This document shows positions 27,565 to 35,052 of a DNA stretch of 35,052 bases, piece after piece. Source of the stretch: a virus. Made by a program: the position numbers and the translations under genes. How positions within the stretch are numbered: the first letter of the stretch is position 1; every line of letters starts with the position of its first letter. The notes below the pieces were generated by a model, which was not told the origin of the DNA, did not search any database, and was given only the letters and a program-made list of their open reading frames with translations. The stretch covers positions 1-35,052 of the IMG/VR virus record IMGVR_UViG_3300013099_000914; one strand, written 5' to 3'.

Positions 27565-29636
27565 TGGGCTACTCAGAGATCAGCGACTTCATCAACGGCC
27601 TGTCCTACCCCAACCATGACAAGCCTGGCGACAGCATCAAGATCGCCCAGAACCTGGAGGACCTCTCTGAGGGAGCCCTCCTGGAGATGGCGGGTTACAA
27701 GGAGTCATCGGAACTCCTCGTGGATTCCTCGAAGGTGTCGATGTACGGGGACAAGTCCGAGTGGCTGGAGCAGTTCGAGGGCTCTCCTCTCTACGAGCAG
27801 GCCATTGGTTTGTGTGAGCAGGACCTCCAGATGGAGCAGCAGCATCTCGCCACCCGTCAGCAACGTCGTGCGGCGGAGCAGGCGGCCGGTGGTTGGGAGC
27901 AGGAGAGCAACGACCGCGACATGATGCGGATCCAAAAGCAGCAGCTCACCCTGGCCCTCCACAAGACCAAGGCGCAGACCCAGGCGGCGATGGCTGCCGC
28001 TACGGCTCCCGCAATGCCTGCTGGTCCTCCGGGGGCAGAGGAGCCCGAGATCCCTGCTGAGGCTCCTCCTGAGGAGGCAGCAGCCAAGATGGCTGCGCTA
28101 TCCACAGCCGCCCGGGGCGCCTTGATGGGTGCAGGGGGAGGCGCCCTCCTCGGTTCAGGAGTTGGTGCTGGAGTGGGCGCCCTCGCCGCAGATAGGGGTC
28201 GTCGAGGCCAAGGAGCCCTTCGTGGGGCTACGATCGGAGGAGCGACTGGAGCCCTTGGTGGGGGCCTAGTGGGTCATGGTATGGGCGAGCTGGTTGGCGT
28301 CGGGGCCGGGAAGCCTGTCAAGAGGGTCCTCGCAGGCCATGCCCTCGGCGCCCTCGGAGCCACGGCGGGTGCAGCCGGTGCGGGCCTGACCGCCGTCCAC
28401 CCCAAGAAGAAGAAGGAGAAGAAGGAGAAGGCCAAGACCTCTGCCCTCTCCACCGCCGTCAAAGGTGCCCTGAGGGGTGGTGCTGCCGGAGGTCTCCTCG
28501 GTTCAGGAGTTGGTGCCGGAGTGGGCGCTCTCGCCGCAGACAGTGGTCATCGAGGCCAGGGTGCTCTTCGTGGGGCAGCGGTTGGAGGAGCGACTGGGGT
28601 CCTTGGCGGAGCCATGATGGGTCATGGTACCGGCAAGCTGGTCGACACTGGCGCGGCGTTGGCCCCCGGTATCGAACGAGCAATGAAAAGCTCCCCCCAA
28701 GGCATGGCGCCCGGTAGGGGTCGGCTAAACGCCAAGATGGAGCAGCATATGGAGAAGCTGCTGCTGGAGAAGCAGCTGGAACGGGCGGCGACGTCGTCTG
28801 CCGGTCAGGGCAAGAAGATCCTCGCAGGTACAGCCATTGGTGGTCTCGGAGCTACGGCAGGTGCAGCCGGCGCGGGCATGACCGCTCGGAAGAAGAAGAC
28901 CCCTGCGGCTGAGGTGCCCGCCGAGAAGAGCGCCATGTCGGCGCTGGAGTTGGGGGCCGCCGGGACCGCAGCCTTGGCCACAGGGTACGGAGCCAAGAAG
29001 CTCTACGACCGCAAGAAGAAGGTCTCCGCCAAGCTCGCCCTCTACAACCCGGATGGTGCGACGCGCGCCATCCCCGCGATGGCCGACCGTCAGGCCGCCG
29101 GGCGTACCGGTGCTGAGAGGGCAGCACAGGTGGGCCGTACCGCCCGAGACAAGGTGGTGAGCGGAGCCAGCAGGATTCAAAAAGCCACGAAGGGTAAGGG
29201 CAAGTACATTGCAGGTGCGGGTCTCGCCGCAGGTGCAGGACTCGCCGGCCTAGCGGCTCTGCGCCACAAAAAGCAGCAGGACAAGGTTGCAGCCTCGTAC
29301 AGTAAGAGCGTTGCTCGGCAGTCCAAGTCTCGTGAAGAGGCAGTAACCCGAGCAGGCAAAGAGACCCGTGCGGCAGGCGCCCCCACCTCGACTTTCTGGG
29401 GATACCGACACACCCCAAACCTCAAAGCCCACGAAAAGGGTATTCGTAAAGCCAAAAGGAAGGCAGGGAAGGCTTGGGACAAGCAACAAGACAAGGTTGC
29501 CCTTCGACTCCCCTCAAAGGTCCAGGCAGAGATCGCCGGCCGGAAGGCCATCGACACCGCGGGTAAGCTCAAGTCGAGGCTGAGCCCTCGGGTCTCTGTC
29601 GACGCAATCAAGCGGACTCTGGCAGCCCAGAGCTAG
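27564..29636 (+). CDS. Large Gly-zipper protein with internal duplications
   Basis: 690 aa. The N-terminal 125 residues are charged and helical (SEWLEQFEGSPLYEQ, QQHLATRQQRRAAEQAAGG). About 175-280 and 293-370 are two copies of a Gly/Ala-rich zipper module (GSGVGAGVGALAAD, RGQGALRGA, GGATG), and a shorter third element (LAG, GATAGAAGAG) recurs near 255-275 and 420-440. Between modules are lysine blocks (KKKKEKKEKAKTS). A further zipper at about 545-565 (AGAGLAAGAGLAGLAAL) is followed by RHKKQQDKVA. The last 70 residues are basic. It carries KMAA and KVAA tetrapeptides. Repeated hydrophobic zippers separated by basic loops suggest multiple membrane insertions or tight packing against DNA. No family is recognised. 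The nucleotide repeats show the duplication is recent. Confidence 0.7.
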   Translation: MGYSEISDFINGLSYPNHDKPGDSIKIAQNLEDLSEGALLEMAGYKESSELLVDSSKVSMYGDKSEWLEQFEGSPLYEQAIGLCEQDLQMEQQHLATRQQRRAAEQAAGGWEQESNDRDMMRIQKQQLTLALHKTKAQTQAAMAAATAPAMPAGPPGAEEPEIPAEAPPEEAAAKMAALSTAARGALMGAGGGALLGSGVGAGVGALAADRGRRGQGALRGATIGGATGALGGGLVGHGMGELVGVGAGKPVKRVLAGHALGALGATAGAAGAGLTAVHPKKKKEKKEKAKTSALSTAVKGALRGGAAGGLLGSGVGAGVGALAADSGHRGQGALRGAAVGGATGVLGGAMMGHGTGKLVDTGAALAPGIERAMKSSPQGMAPGRGRLNAKMEQHMEKLLLEKQLERAATSSAGQGKKILAGTAIGGLGATAGAAGAGMTARKKKTPAAEVPAEKSAMSALELGAAGTAALATGYGAKKLYDRKKKVSAKLALYNPDGATRAIPAMADRQAAGRTGAERAAQVGRTARDKVVSGASRIQKATKGKGKYIAGAGLAAGAGLAGLAALRHKKQQDKVAASYSKSVARQSKSREEAVTRAGKETRAAGAPTSTFWGYRHTPNLKAHEKGIRKAKRKAGKAWDKQQDKVALRLPSKVQAEIAGRKAIDTAGKLKSRLSPRVSVDAIKRTLAAQS
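28146..28294 (+). repeat. Direct repeat copy 1 (149 bp)
   Basis: This stretch is repeated in frame at 28494-28642, 348 bp (116 codons) downstream, with high nucleotide identity by eye; differences are mostly in third positions. It encodes the GSGVGAGVGALAAD zipper module. Confidence 0.8.
28320..28391 (+). repeat. Second direct repeat copy 1 (72 bp)
   Basis: Repeated at 28812-28883, 492 bp downstream and in frame. Both encode a ..LAG..LGATAGAAGAG.TA segment. Together with the 149-bp repeat it suggests that a whole zipper-plus-linker unit was duplicated and then changed in between. Confidence 0.7.
28494..28642 (+). repeat. Direct repeat copy 2 (149 bp)
   Basis: Second copy of the repeat at 28146-28294. 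Confidence 0.8.
28812..28883 (+). repeat. Second direct repeat copy 2 (72 bp)
   Basis: Second copy of the repeat at 28320-28391. Confidence 0.7.
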
Positions 29637-29639
29637 GGG

Positions 29640-30554
29640 ATGCCTGTTGCCCTCGAAGTCACGGAACTCCTGTGTCGCTCCCTCGATGTGGATCGACATG
29701 AGTTGTCGTGGTGCGTCGTGGACACCCAAGAGGATGTTCACGACTACCTCTTCGAGGTACTGAGGAGCCAGTCTCCTGAGGGTCCCTTCGAGAAGCTCGC
29801 AGACTCCTTCGAGGACAGGTACTTCTTCATCGACTCTCGTGCGCCGGTCTCCGACAAGTTCGGGGTCGTCCACTACATCCTGCGGGTCACGCACAAGTCC
29901 TCGGGAGACACGAAGGACTTCGGACCTGTTGCTCGTGCAGCTCCGGCTGATCTCACCGCCTCCTACATCCGGAAGGCGGAGTACACCCTGCTCACCCAGG
30001 TCATTGGGCGGCAGATCTGGCTCTTCCCTCGACGACGCTTCGGCTCTCGGTGCCCGAGCTGCTGGGACTTCACCCTCTCGCAGAAGAAGCGCTCCAACTG
30101 CCTCGACTGCTTCGACACGGGCTACCTCCGTGGGTACATGAACCCCATCGAGCTGTGGATGCAGATCGACCCGGGCACCAAGAACTACCAGACCCAGAGC
30201 CAGCAGAAGGACCAGCAGTCACAGGTCTCGGCTCGAACCACCTACTACCCACCCATCTCCCCGGGTGATGTCATCGTTGAACTGGAGAACCGGCGGTGGC
30301 GTGTGGTCACGGTCACGACGAGCCAGCGTCTTCGTGCGGTGGTGAAGCAGGAGCTGACGGTGCGTGAGATTCAGCGAACCGACATCGAGTTCAAGCTGCC
30401 TCTCAACATCAGCGAGGCGCTCAAGGACATTCAGGCCAGCCCGAGCCGGATGTTCTCGAACCCGCACAACCTGGACAATATCATCCAGGACAGGCTACCT
30501 AATGCTCACGCCATCTATCCAACGTTCCCCAGCAATGACAAACTGGAAGAGTGA
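29640..30554 (+). CDS. Head-tail connector/neck-like protein with zinc ribbon
   Basis: 304 aa. The first 130 residues are mixed alpha/beta with a beta sandwich-like stretch (FGVVHYILRVTHK). Residues about 139-162 hold a zinc ribbon: C-P-S-C, then C-L-D-C about 15 residues later, followed by a DTGYLRGYMNPIELWM segment. This Cys pattern with a following G-Y-x-x-P-I is known to me from virion proteins of several large myophages, near neck genes. The C-terminus is beta-rich with a helical end. It has no K-x-A-[SAG] tetrapeptide. It starts 3 nt after the previous stop and overlaps the next start as TGATG. The neck assignment is based on this pattern and position. Confidence 0.65.
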   Translation: MPVALEVTELLCRSLDVDRHELSWCVVDTQEDVHDYLFEVLRSQSPEGPFEKLADSFEDRYFFIDSRAPVSDKFGVVHYILRVTHKSSGDTKDFGPVARAAPADLTASYIRKAEYTLLTQVIGRQIWLFPRRRFGSRCPSCWDFTLSQKKRSNCLDCFDTGYLRGYMNPIELWMQIDPGTKNYQTQSQQKDQQSQVSARTTYYPPISPGDVIVELENRRWRVVTVTTSQRLRAVVKQELTVREIQRTDIEFKLPLNISEALKDIQASPSRMFSNPHNLDNIIQDRLPNAHAIYPTFPSNDKLEE

Positions 30555-30943
30555 TGCCCACCTACGCCAAGACAGCCTCTTTTCAGATCTCCCCCATCGC
30601 ACTTCGGTCGATGAGTCGGGAGCTGGCTAAGCTCGCGTTCCTGGTCCAGAACGAGGCGGACTACGCTCGCTCCCAGGCGGAGGGTTTGATAGTCGGTCCT
30701 GGTGGGATCGCTCGGTCCCGTGAGGCTCACCGTGCGGCTCTGAAGGATGTCACTGCGAAGAGCGAGAAGGCTATAGCTGCGCGAGCACCGACGCGGGTAC
30801 TCCCTAAGCCGGGCTTTCTCAGTAAGGTGGGGCCGAAGAGTAAGATGTTGGGTGCCGCCGTCTTGGGTGCTGGTGCCGGCGCAGCAGGTCTGGCCGCCTA
30901 CAAGAGCCACCAACGAAAGAAGCAGCAGGGAGCAAGGGTATGA
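30554..30943 (+). CDS. Gly-zipper protein with shared N-terminal motif
   Basis: 129 aa from ATG 30554 (TGATG overlap); a GTG at 30551 would add one residue. The N-terminus begins with AKTASFQ, then the family motif ISPIALRSMSRELAKLAF (about 12-29). The middle is basic and helical. Near the end, LGAAVLGAGAGAAGLAAY is a Gly/Ala hydrophobic segment, followed by KSHQRKKQQG, almost the same ending as in the proteins from 27564 and 31963. KTAS at residue 6 is in the position expected for trimming of a short leader. The stop overlaps the next start as ATGA. Confidence 0.65.
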   Translation: MPTYAKTASFQISPIALRSMSRELAKLAFLVQNEADYARSQAEGLIVGPGGIARSREAHRAALKDVTAKSEKAIAARAPTRVLPKPGFLSKVGPKSKMLGAAVLGAGAGAAGLAAYKSHQRKKQQGARV

Positions 30944-31293
30944 GCGAGATCAATGGGGTGACCCTTCAAGCCATGAGTGAGGAGCTGGTCGCTCTCAACC
31001 ATGAGCATCAACTGGCCAAGGAAGCCCTCTTTGGTGCGCTCGGCAGCAAGGTGCTGAGTGGGGCCGGCAAAGCAGTCAGCTCTCTCGTTTCCAGGGGTGG
31101 CCGAGTCGGTCGGGCAGCGGGTAAGGCCCAGTCTGTCCTCGGCAAGGGCGTCAGCAAGGGCGTGAACCGGTTTGGCGGAAAGGCTGGACTCCATAAGGCC
31201 GTAGGCGCTGCTACGGTAGGTGCGGGTGCCGTAGGTGCGGGTGCCGTAGGTGCTGGACTCGGACGGGCTACGGCCCCCACCAACCGGAGGTAA
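30940..31293 (+). CDS. Gly-zipper protein with shared N-terminal motif and VGAGA repeats
   Basis: 117 aa. The family motif appears as GVTLQAMSEELVALNHE (about 6-22), then LAKEALFGAL. The centre is basic and Gly/Ser-rich (SRGGRVGRAAGKAQSVLGKG). The end consists of VGAGA repeated three times, encoded by a 15-bp tandem repeat, then a short basic tail. No enzyme motif. Probably a paralogue of the neighbouring small proteins. Confidence 0.6.
   Translation: MSEINGVTLQAMSEELVALNHEHQLAKEALFGALGSKVLSGAGKAVSSLVSRGGRVGRAAGKAQSVLGKGVSKGVNRFGGKAGLHKAVGAATVGAGAVGAGAVGAGLGRATAPTNRR
31216..31256 (+). repeat. 15-bp tandem repeat
   Basis: GTAGGTGCGGGTGCC occurs at 31216-31230 and 31231-31245, followed by a partial third copy. 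It encodes the VGAGA repeats in the gene at 30940 and could change length by slippage. Confidence 0.85.
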
Positions 31294-31294
31294 T

Positions 31295-31966
31295 ATGGTC
31301 TCCCCCCTACAGATGAGGGCGATGCGTCTAGAGATAGGCAAGATCGCGGAAGCCGTGGGGGGTAGCTCACCTCCTACGGTGAACTCGATCGCAGCTCTTC
31401 AGAAGAGGATGCAGCCTGGGGACATCCTCGTGATGACCGGGGCTCCTCCTCCCAAGGGGAAGGAGAACACCCCTGTCGGGCTGGTCAACAAGCTCTTCGG
31501 CGCAGCTAGCCGAAAGCTCCAGGGGGGCGAGTACGTTCACTCGGCGGTCTACACGGGGAAGGGCCACATCACTGAGATCCGAGGCGGCGAGGACATGTCC
31601 CGCAAGCCCTTGAAGATGGGGCTGAAGTACCTCGATGCTCAGGTCGTGCGTCCGAACGTCGCACCGAGAAAGCGTCAGCAGGCTCTGAAGAAGCTCGATA
31701 AGTTTGTCGAGGAGGGCGCGACGTACGACTACAAGACCTTGGGCGCAGCTGCTGTTGCCGGACCCTTCGGTCTCAAGGGGAAGTCCTACCGAAGCCGGAT
31801 CAATGACAACCAGCTCATCTGCTCCAACATGGTCAGCCGTGCGTACAGCGGTGTGAAGTTCAACAAGGACAAGGACCCTGAGCTGATGATGCCTGCGGAC
31901 TTCCTTCGCTCGCACAAGGTCTCGCCCGTGGCCACTTTCCATAACCCCGATCGTGGTGCTGGATGA
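31295..31966 (+). CDS. Permuted NlpC/P60-like (papain-fold) hydrolase with family N-terminal motif
   Basis: 223 aa from ATG 31295, with GGAGG 5 nt upstream. The N-terminus VSPLQMRAMRLEIGKIAEA (2-20) is the tag shared with four neighbouring proteins. Then comes a catalytic domain with the layout of permuted NlpC/P60 (YiiX/YaeF-type) enzymes: PGDILVMTG at 41-49, EYVHSAVYTGKGHITEI at 79-95 with H82 as the likely catalytic His, and LICSNMVSRAY at 174-184 with C176 as the likely nucleophile. Enzymes of this fold cut amide or ester bonds, for example in peptidoglycan or acylated substrates. Within a virion cluster a cell-wall-degrading or host-protein-modifying role after ejection is possible. The catalytic roles are inferred from the pattern. 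The stop overlaps the next gene as ATGA. Confidence 0.75.
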   Translation: MVSPLQMRAMRLEIGKIAEAVGGSSPPTVNSIAALQKRMQPGDILVMTGAPPPKGKENTPVGLVNKLFGAASRKLQGGEYVHSAVYTGKGHITEIRGGEDMSRKPLKMGLKYLDAQVVRPNVAPRKRQQALKKLDKFVEEGATYDYKTLGAAAVAGPFGLKGKSYRSRINDNQLICSNMVSRAYSGVKFNKDKDPELMMPADFLRSHKVSPVATFHNPDRGAG

Positions 31967-32523
31967 TCTCCCCCCTACAGGTCCGTGCGATGAGGCTTGC
32001 TCTTACGGAGAAGCTCGCCACACGTACGACCGCGGGGGATACTGCGGAGCAGATGTCGGGGCCGCGCTGGAAGCAGACGGCGTTTGATCTTCCTGCGGTT
32101 GCTGTGGGTGCGGGTCTTGGGTATGGGGCAGGCCGTGTTCTTAGCGAGGGTGTGGCTCGCACCCTCCTCAAGTCGAGCCCCGTGGCGCAGCAGCGTTTCC
32201 TGAAGGCTGCGCCGTACGCCAACGTCGCCCTCTCTTCGATGGGGGCTTACGCCCTTGGTCGTCAGCGAGGGATCATGCGCGACCGTCGTGATGAGGCGGA
32301 GGCTCTTGCTCAGACCAACGGCAGCGTGAAGCAAGCTCGGGACACCGCGACAGGGCTCATGGGTGAGTTAGGCGGTGTCATGAAGGACTACGCCTCGGGC
32401 ACAGCTCCCAAGATGCCTGCCCTCAGTGGGAAGGCCAAGCTCATCGGGGGAGGTCTCCTGGCTGGCGGCGCAGCTCTTGGTGGCTTGGCCCATCACCGCA
32501 AGAAGCAGCGGGCTCTCGGGTGA
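31963..32523 (+). CDS. Gly-zipper protein with shared N-terminal motif
   Basis: 186 aa. The start ISPLQVRAMRLALTEKLA (2-19) is nearly identical to that of the preceding hydrolase, and 14 nt of DNA (TCTCCCCCCTACAG) are identical just after both start codons, which points to duplication. A hydrophobic Gly/Ala segment follows at about 43-60 (LPAVAVGAGLGYGAG). Another lies near the end (LIGGGLLAGGAALGGLA), followed by HHRKKQRALG. So there are two possible membrane segments. The stop overlaps the next GTG start. Function unknown; grouped with the neighbouring family. Confidence 0.65.
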   Translation: MISPLQVRAMRLALTEKLATRTTAGDTAEQMSGPRWKQTAFDLPAVAVGAGLGYGAGRVLSEGVARTLLKSSPVAQQRFLKAAPYANVALSSMGAYALGRQRGIMRDRRDEAEALAQTNGSVKQARDTATGLMGELGGVMKDYASGTAPKMPALSGKAKLIGGGLLAGGAALGGLAHHRKKQRALG

Positions 32524-33266
32524 CGACTACCCCTGTCACGGCCCCGGAGTACCAGCAGTCTGAGAACTGGCTGGGCAGCCCCTTCCTGCACATCAAGCGG
32601 GTGATCGTGAAGTTCCTTCAGGGGCTCCACGCTCAGTGTCCTCCGGGTGCCTACCAGTGGTGCCCTGCCCAGAACACCTCCCCCGACCATTTCAAGGCAT
32701 CTGAGATCTGGATAGGCTCGGAGACCCCTCTCAACCCGGATGTCATCGGTCAGCGCCCCGCCATCACGGTCCTTCGAGGGCCTGGGATGTTCCAGGGTGT
32801 GGGTCTTGGGGATCAGGCTTTCCATGATCTCCGCACAGGAGCCAAGGTCCTCATGGATATGCTTCCCGTGACTGTGACTGTAAACGTCCTGTCTCGGATC
32901 CCTGCTGAGGCAGAGGGCATCGCCTGGTTCGCGGCCAAGCACATCTGGGCGCTGCGGGAGGAGATCATGCGGGGCGAGGAGGGCATCATGTTCCTCGGAA
33001 GTCGCCTCAATATCTCCCCTCCCTCCCCTGCGGGGAGCCTGGTGGGGCCCGATACGGAGCACAACTGGGTCGTCTGCTCGGTATCCATCCCGTGCTATCT
33101 CCAGACCTCGGTGACTCGGATGCCTCTCAACACAGGGGTTGTTCAGTCCATCGCAGTCAAGATGACGACTCAGGACTCGCGGACCCTTCCCCCAGGGGGG
33201 GAAGATGAGAGACAATCTACGGAGCCCCTGGAGGCTCGGCTCATCGTCGATAAGGAAACAACATGA
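32520..33266 (+). CDS. Probable neck or tail-completion protein
   Basis: 248 aa with a GTG start overlapping the previous stop (GTGA). The N-terminus (ENWLGSPFLHIKRVIVKFLQ) and the following beta-rich region with repeated long strands (VTVTVNVLSRIP, NWVVCSVSIPCYL) look like globular structural proteins encoded just before the sheath gene, where tail terminator or neck proteins are normally found. No K-x-A-[SAG] tetrapeptide occurs. Four cysteines are scattered and do not form an obvious zinc site. The stop overlaps the sheath start as ATGA. The assignment rests on position. Confidence 0.6.
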   Translation: MTTTPVTAPEYQQSENWLGSPFLHIKRVIVKFLQGLHAQCPPGAYQWCPAQNTSPDHFKASEIWIGSETPLNPDVIGQRPAITVLRGPGMFQGVGLGDQAFHDLRTGAKVLMDMLPVTVTVNVLSRIPAEAEGIAWFAAKHIWALREEIMRGEEGIMFLGSRLNISPPSPAGSLVGPDTEHNWVVCSVSIPCYLQTSVTRMPLNTGVVQSIAVKMTTQDSRTLPPGGEDERQSTEPLEARLIVDKETT

Positions 33267-35052
33267 CAGCACCCACCATTCCGAGGCCTGGGGTAAAGGT
33301 CTTCCAGGAGTTCCAGGCTGCCTCTCCCACCGTCATCGTACCCAACCTTCAGGCCGCCATTGCTGGCGTAGCCAACCAGGTTGTCGAGGCAGTGGATGAT
33401 ACGGGCGCCTTGAACCCCGAGTCCTTCCTGGATCTTCCTGCTCGCTTCAACTTCCCGAGGGTAGGCTTGGCTGCCGGCTACGTTGGCCTGCATACCACCA
33501 CCCTCATCTTCTCGTTCAACAACGGGCCTGCGGTCACGTTCACCTTCCCGGCGACGCCGACAGATCCCGACCCCGTGACGGTGAAGAACTTCATCGACGC
33601 ACAGGAGATCCCGGGCATCCGTACGGTTGTCGAGGTGACCTCCACCGATCGTCGCCTGGTCATCGAGACCCTCACGACAGGCCAGTTCGCCAGCGTCGAG
33701 CTGGTGGGAGGTACCGCCCTGGCGGTGACCCCTCTGTTCGACCCCCCGGCCTCTCGCCCCGACCTCCCCTATGGTGAGGGCGGCTACCGCACCGTTGGCC
33801 TGAATGGGTACAACAATATGTTCCATGCGGACATGCAGCGGAACGACTACCCCGATCCTCGGGGCAACATCGACCAGCTGGTCATCGACTACGCCACCGT
33901 CCGCATCTTTCTCGATACGGGGAACTCGTTCATCGAGGTCCTCAACACCGAGAGCGTCCTTCGTGGGGCTGATGCAGGCACGGCGGGGATCACCGTCTTC
34001 GATGATGGTGACGGGGACAACCTCTCGCCCTACGTCGACATCGCCCTCGCTGACCTCCAGGATGCGGATGGCTACGTCCTCAGCACCTTGGATGTAGGGG
34101 CGCTGGGCTCGGTCTTCGGCACAGACACCCTCATGATCGAGACGGATGATGGTGCCGGTGGCGTGACCACGACCACGGTCACCTTCGCCACCCCCGCCGA
34201 TGGTACGGCTGCGGCAGTCGCGATCGACACCGCCCTCGGTGCCGCCGGTTCGGCGTCCATCCAGGCAGTCACGGGCTTCCTGATCATCAAGACCGACTTC
34301 GCAGGCTCCACAGGTCACGTCCGTGTCCTCGATGAGGGCTCCATGGTTCTGGCGACGATGGGCCTCACGGCTGGGCAGACGGGCCAGAGCTTCCCCGGTC
34401 GTGCGCAGGTCATCGGGACCATCGATCTCACGGCGGCGGTGCCGGTCATGACGGGTAACCTCGTCATCTCCGTGGATGGTGACCCTGCTCAGATCATCCC
34501 CATGCCCACGGCCCCCACTACGGGTCCGGCTGTGGTCACGGCCATCAACAACTTCCTTCGGGACGACACCACCCCTGGTGAGGTGGTCGCCGACCTGGTC
34601 GAGGATGCCACGGTGGGTTCAGCGGGAACCAATCTTCGCCTTCGTTCCACCCTCCTGACGGGTGGCGACGAGTCGTCCATTGAGATCCTGGCCACCAGCA
34701 CGGCCGCGGACCTCACGGCTCTCGGCCTGACGGTCGGGCTCCAGCAGGGCAACGCGCACAACGTCGAGGTCGGGGACGAGTTCCTGGTCGATGGTGTTTC
34801 CCAGGGCCTGGTGACCGAGGTCGTCAGCGGCACTCGGATCCGCCTCGACACGGAGCTTCTGCTCACCTTCACGGGTGATCGGTACGTCTTCATGGCCAAG
34901 GGGCTCGACAACGAGTTCTCGACGGCGACCCGCCCCACCCCCAACTACCGCATCGACGACGATACGGGGACGGTCTACATCCGCCACTTCCTCTTCCGGG
35001 ATACGGCAGGAACCCCGACCCCTGCCGTGAACATCGGCATCTACCTGGGGTA
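33263..35052 (+). CDS. Probable tail sheath protein (N-terminal part, truncated by window end)
   Basis: 596 codons visible with no stop before the window edge. The N-terminus IPRPGVKVFQEFQAASPTV (6-24), then AAIAGVANQVVEA, matches the start of contractile tail sheath proteins (RPGV.V.E...., I.G.A..VV). An inserted region follows with three copies of a beta domain (about 78-155, 285-372 and 390-490), each with a strand, a helix (AIDTAL, AINNFL) and a strand pair ending in LG. The sheath should wrap the tail tube and contract to drive it through the envelope. The conserved C-terminal sheath core, expected downstream, is not in view. ATG 33263 overlaps the previous stop as ATGA, with AAGGA 7 nt upstream. 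Confidence 0.75.
   Translation, partial: MTAPTIPRPGVKVFQEFQAASPTVIVPNLQAAIAGVANQVVEAVDDTGALNPESFLDLPARFNFPRVGLAAGYVGLHTTTLIFSFNNGPAVTFTFPATPTDPDPVTVKNFIDAQEIPGIRTVVEVTSTDRRLVIETLTTGQFASVELVGGTALAVTPLFDPPASRPDLPYGEGGYRTVGLNGYNNMFHADMQRNDYPDPRGNIDQLVIDYATVRIFLDTGNSFIEVLNTESVLRGADAGTAGITVFDDGDGDNLSPYVDIALADLQDADGYVLSTLDVGALGSVFGTDTLMIETDDGAGGVTTTTVTFATPADGTAAAVAIDTALGAAGSASIQAVTGFLIIKTDFAGSTGHVRVLDEGSMVLATMGLTAGQTGQSFPGRAQVIGTIDLTAAVPVMTGNLVISVDGDPAQIIPMPTAPTTGPAVVTAINNFLRDDTTPGEVVADLVEDATVGSAGTNLRLRSTLLTGGDESSIEILATSTAADLTALGLTVGLQQGNAHNVEVGDEFLVDGVSQGLVTEVVSGTRIRLDTELLLTFTGDRYVFMAKGLDNEFSTATRPTPNYRIDDDTGTVYIRHFLFRDTAGTPTPAVNIGIYLG

Noticed and set aside
33170-34318. Minus-strand frame of 382 codons opposite the sheath candidate
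   Set aside because: Mirror of a coding gene with low-complexity Gly/Asp/Arg/Val content; the plus frame is open to the window end and looks like a sheath.

Overview
The window is part of a high-GC genome of a large tailed bacteriophage with a contractile tail (myovirus type), most likely a jumbo phage. The evidence is a large terminase, a prohead-protease-like protein, an HK97-type major capsid protein candidate, a tail sheath candidate and a baseplate-spike-like protein, packed with 4-nt ATGA or GTGA overlaps and AGGAGG-type ribosome binding sites. No tRNA, insertion sequence, integrase or CRISPR array was seen. The host cannot be told from this sequence.

Layout. (1) 1-10505, plus strand: a giant single-chain RNA polymerase in which bacterial beta and beta' are fused (1-5754), directly abutted by a spike-like gene, a 749-aa unknown with a glycine-rich segment, a protein with helix-turn-helix-like segments just before the terminase, and a small unknown gene. 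(2) 10703-12538: terminase large subunit. A small probable minus-strand gene (10387-10704) lies tail-to-tail with the unknown gene and head-to-head with the terminase. (3) 12540-15569, minus strand: a terminator, a coiled-coil/transmembrane protein, a full-length GyrB-type topoisomerase subunit and an unknown protein. (4) 15570-15638: a divergent spacer with a 12-bp palindrome. (5) 15639-24068, plus strand: head morphogenesis, with small Gly/Ala-rich proteins, the protease, several acidic or coiled-coil proteins, a possible decoration protein and the major capsid protein, closed by tandem hairpins. (6) 24158-35052, plus strand: head-tail connection and tail start, interleaved with a family of Gly-zipper proteins that share an N-terminal motif; one carries a permuted NlpC/P60-like hydrolase. 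The window ends inside the probable tail sheath gene.

How it may work together. The RNA polymerase keeps its catalytic aspartates, trigger loop and one zinc site, but has lost the first beta' zinc finger and has a substituted rifampicin pocket. It sits in a late structural cluster, so it may be a virion-packaged polymerase or a late-transcription enzyme. The protease, the many proteins carrying repeated K-x-A-[SAG] tetrapeptides, and the Gly-zipper family with a common N-terminal tag suggest a set of internal head proteins that are targeted, processed and perhaps ejected into the host envelope. That combined system is the most unusual thing here and is an inference, not a demonstration.
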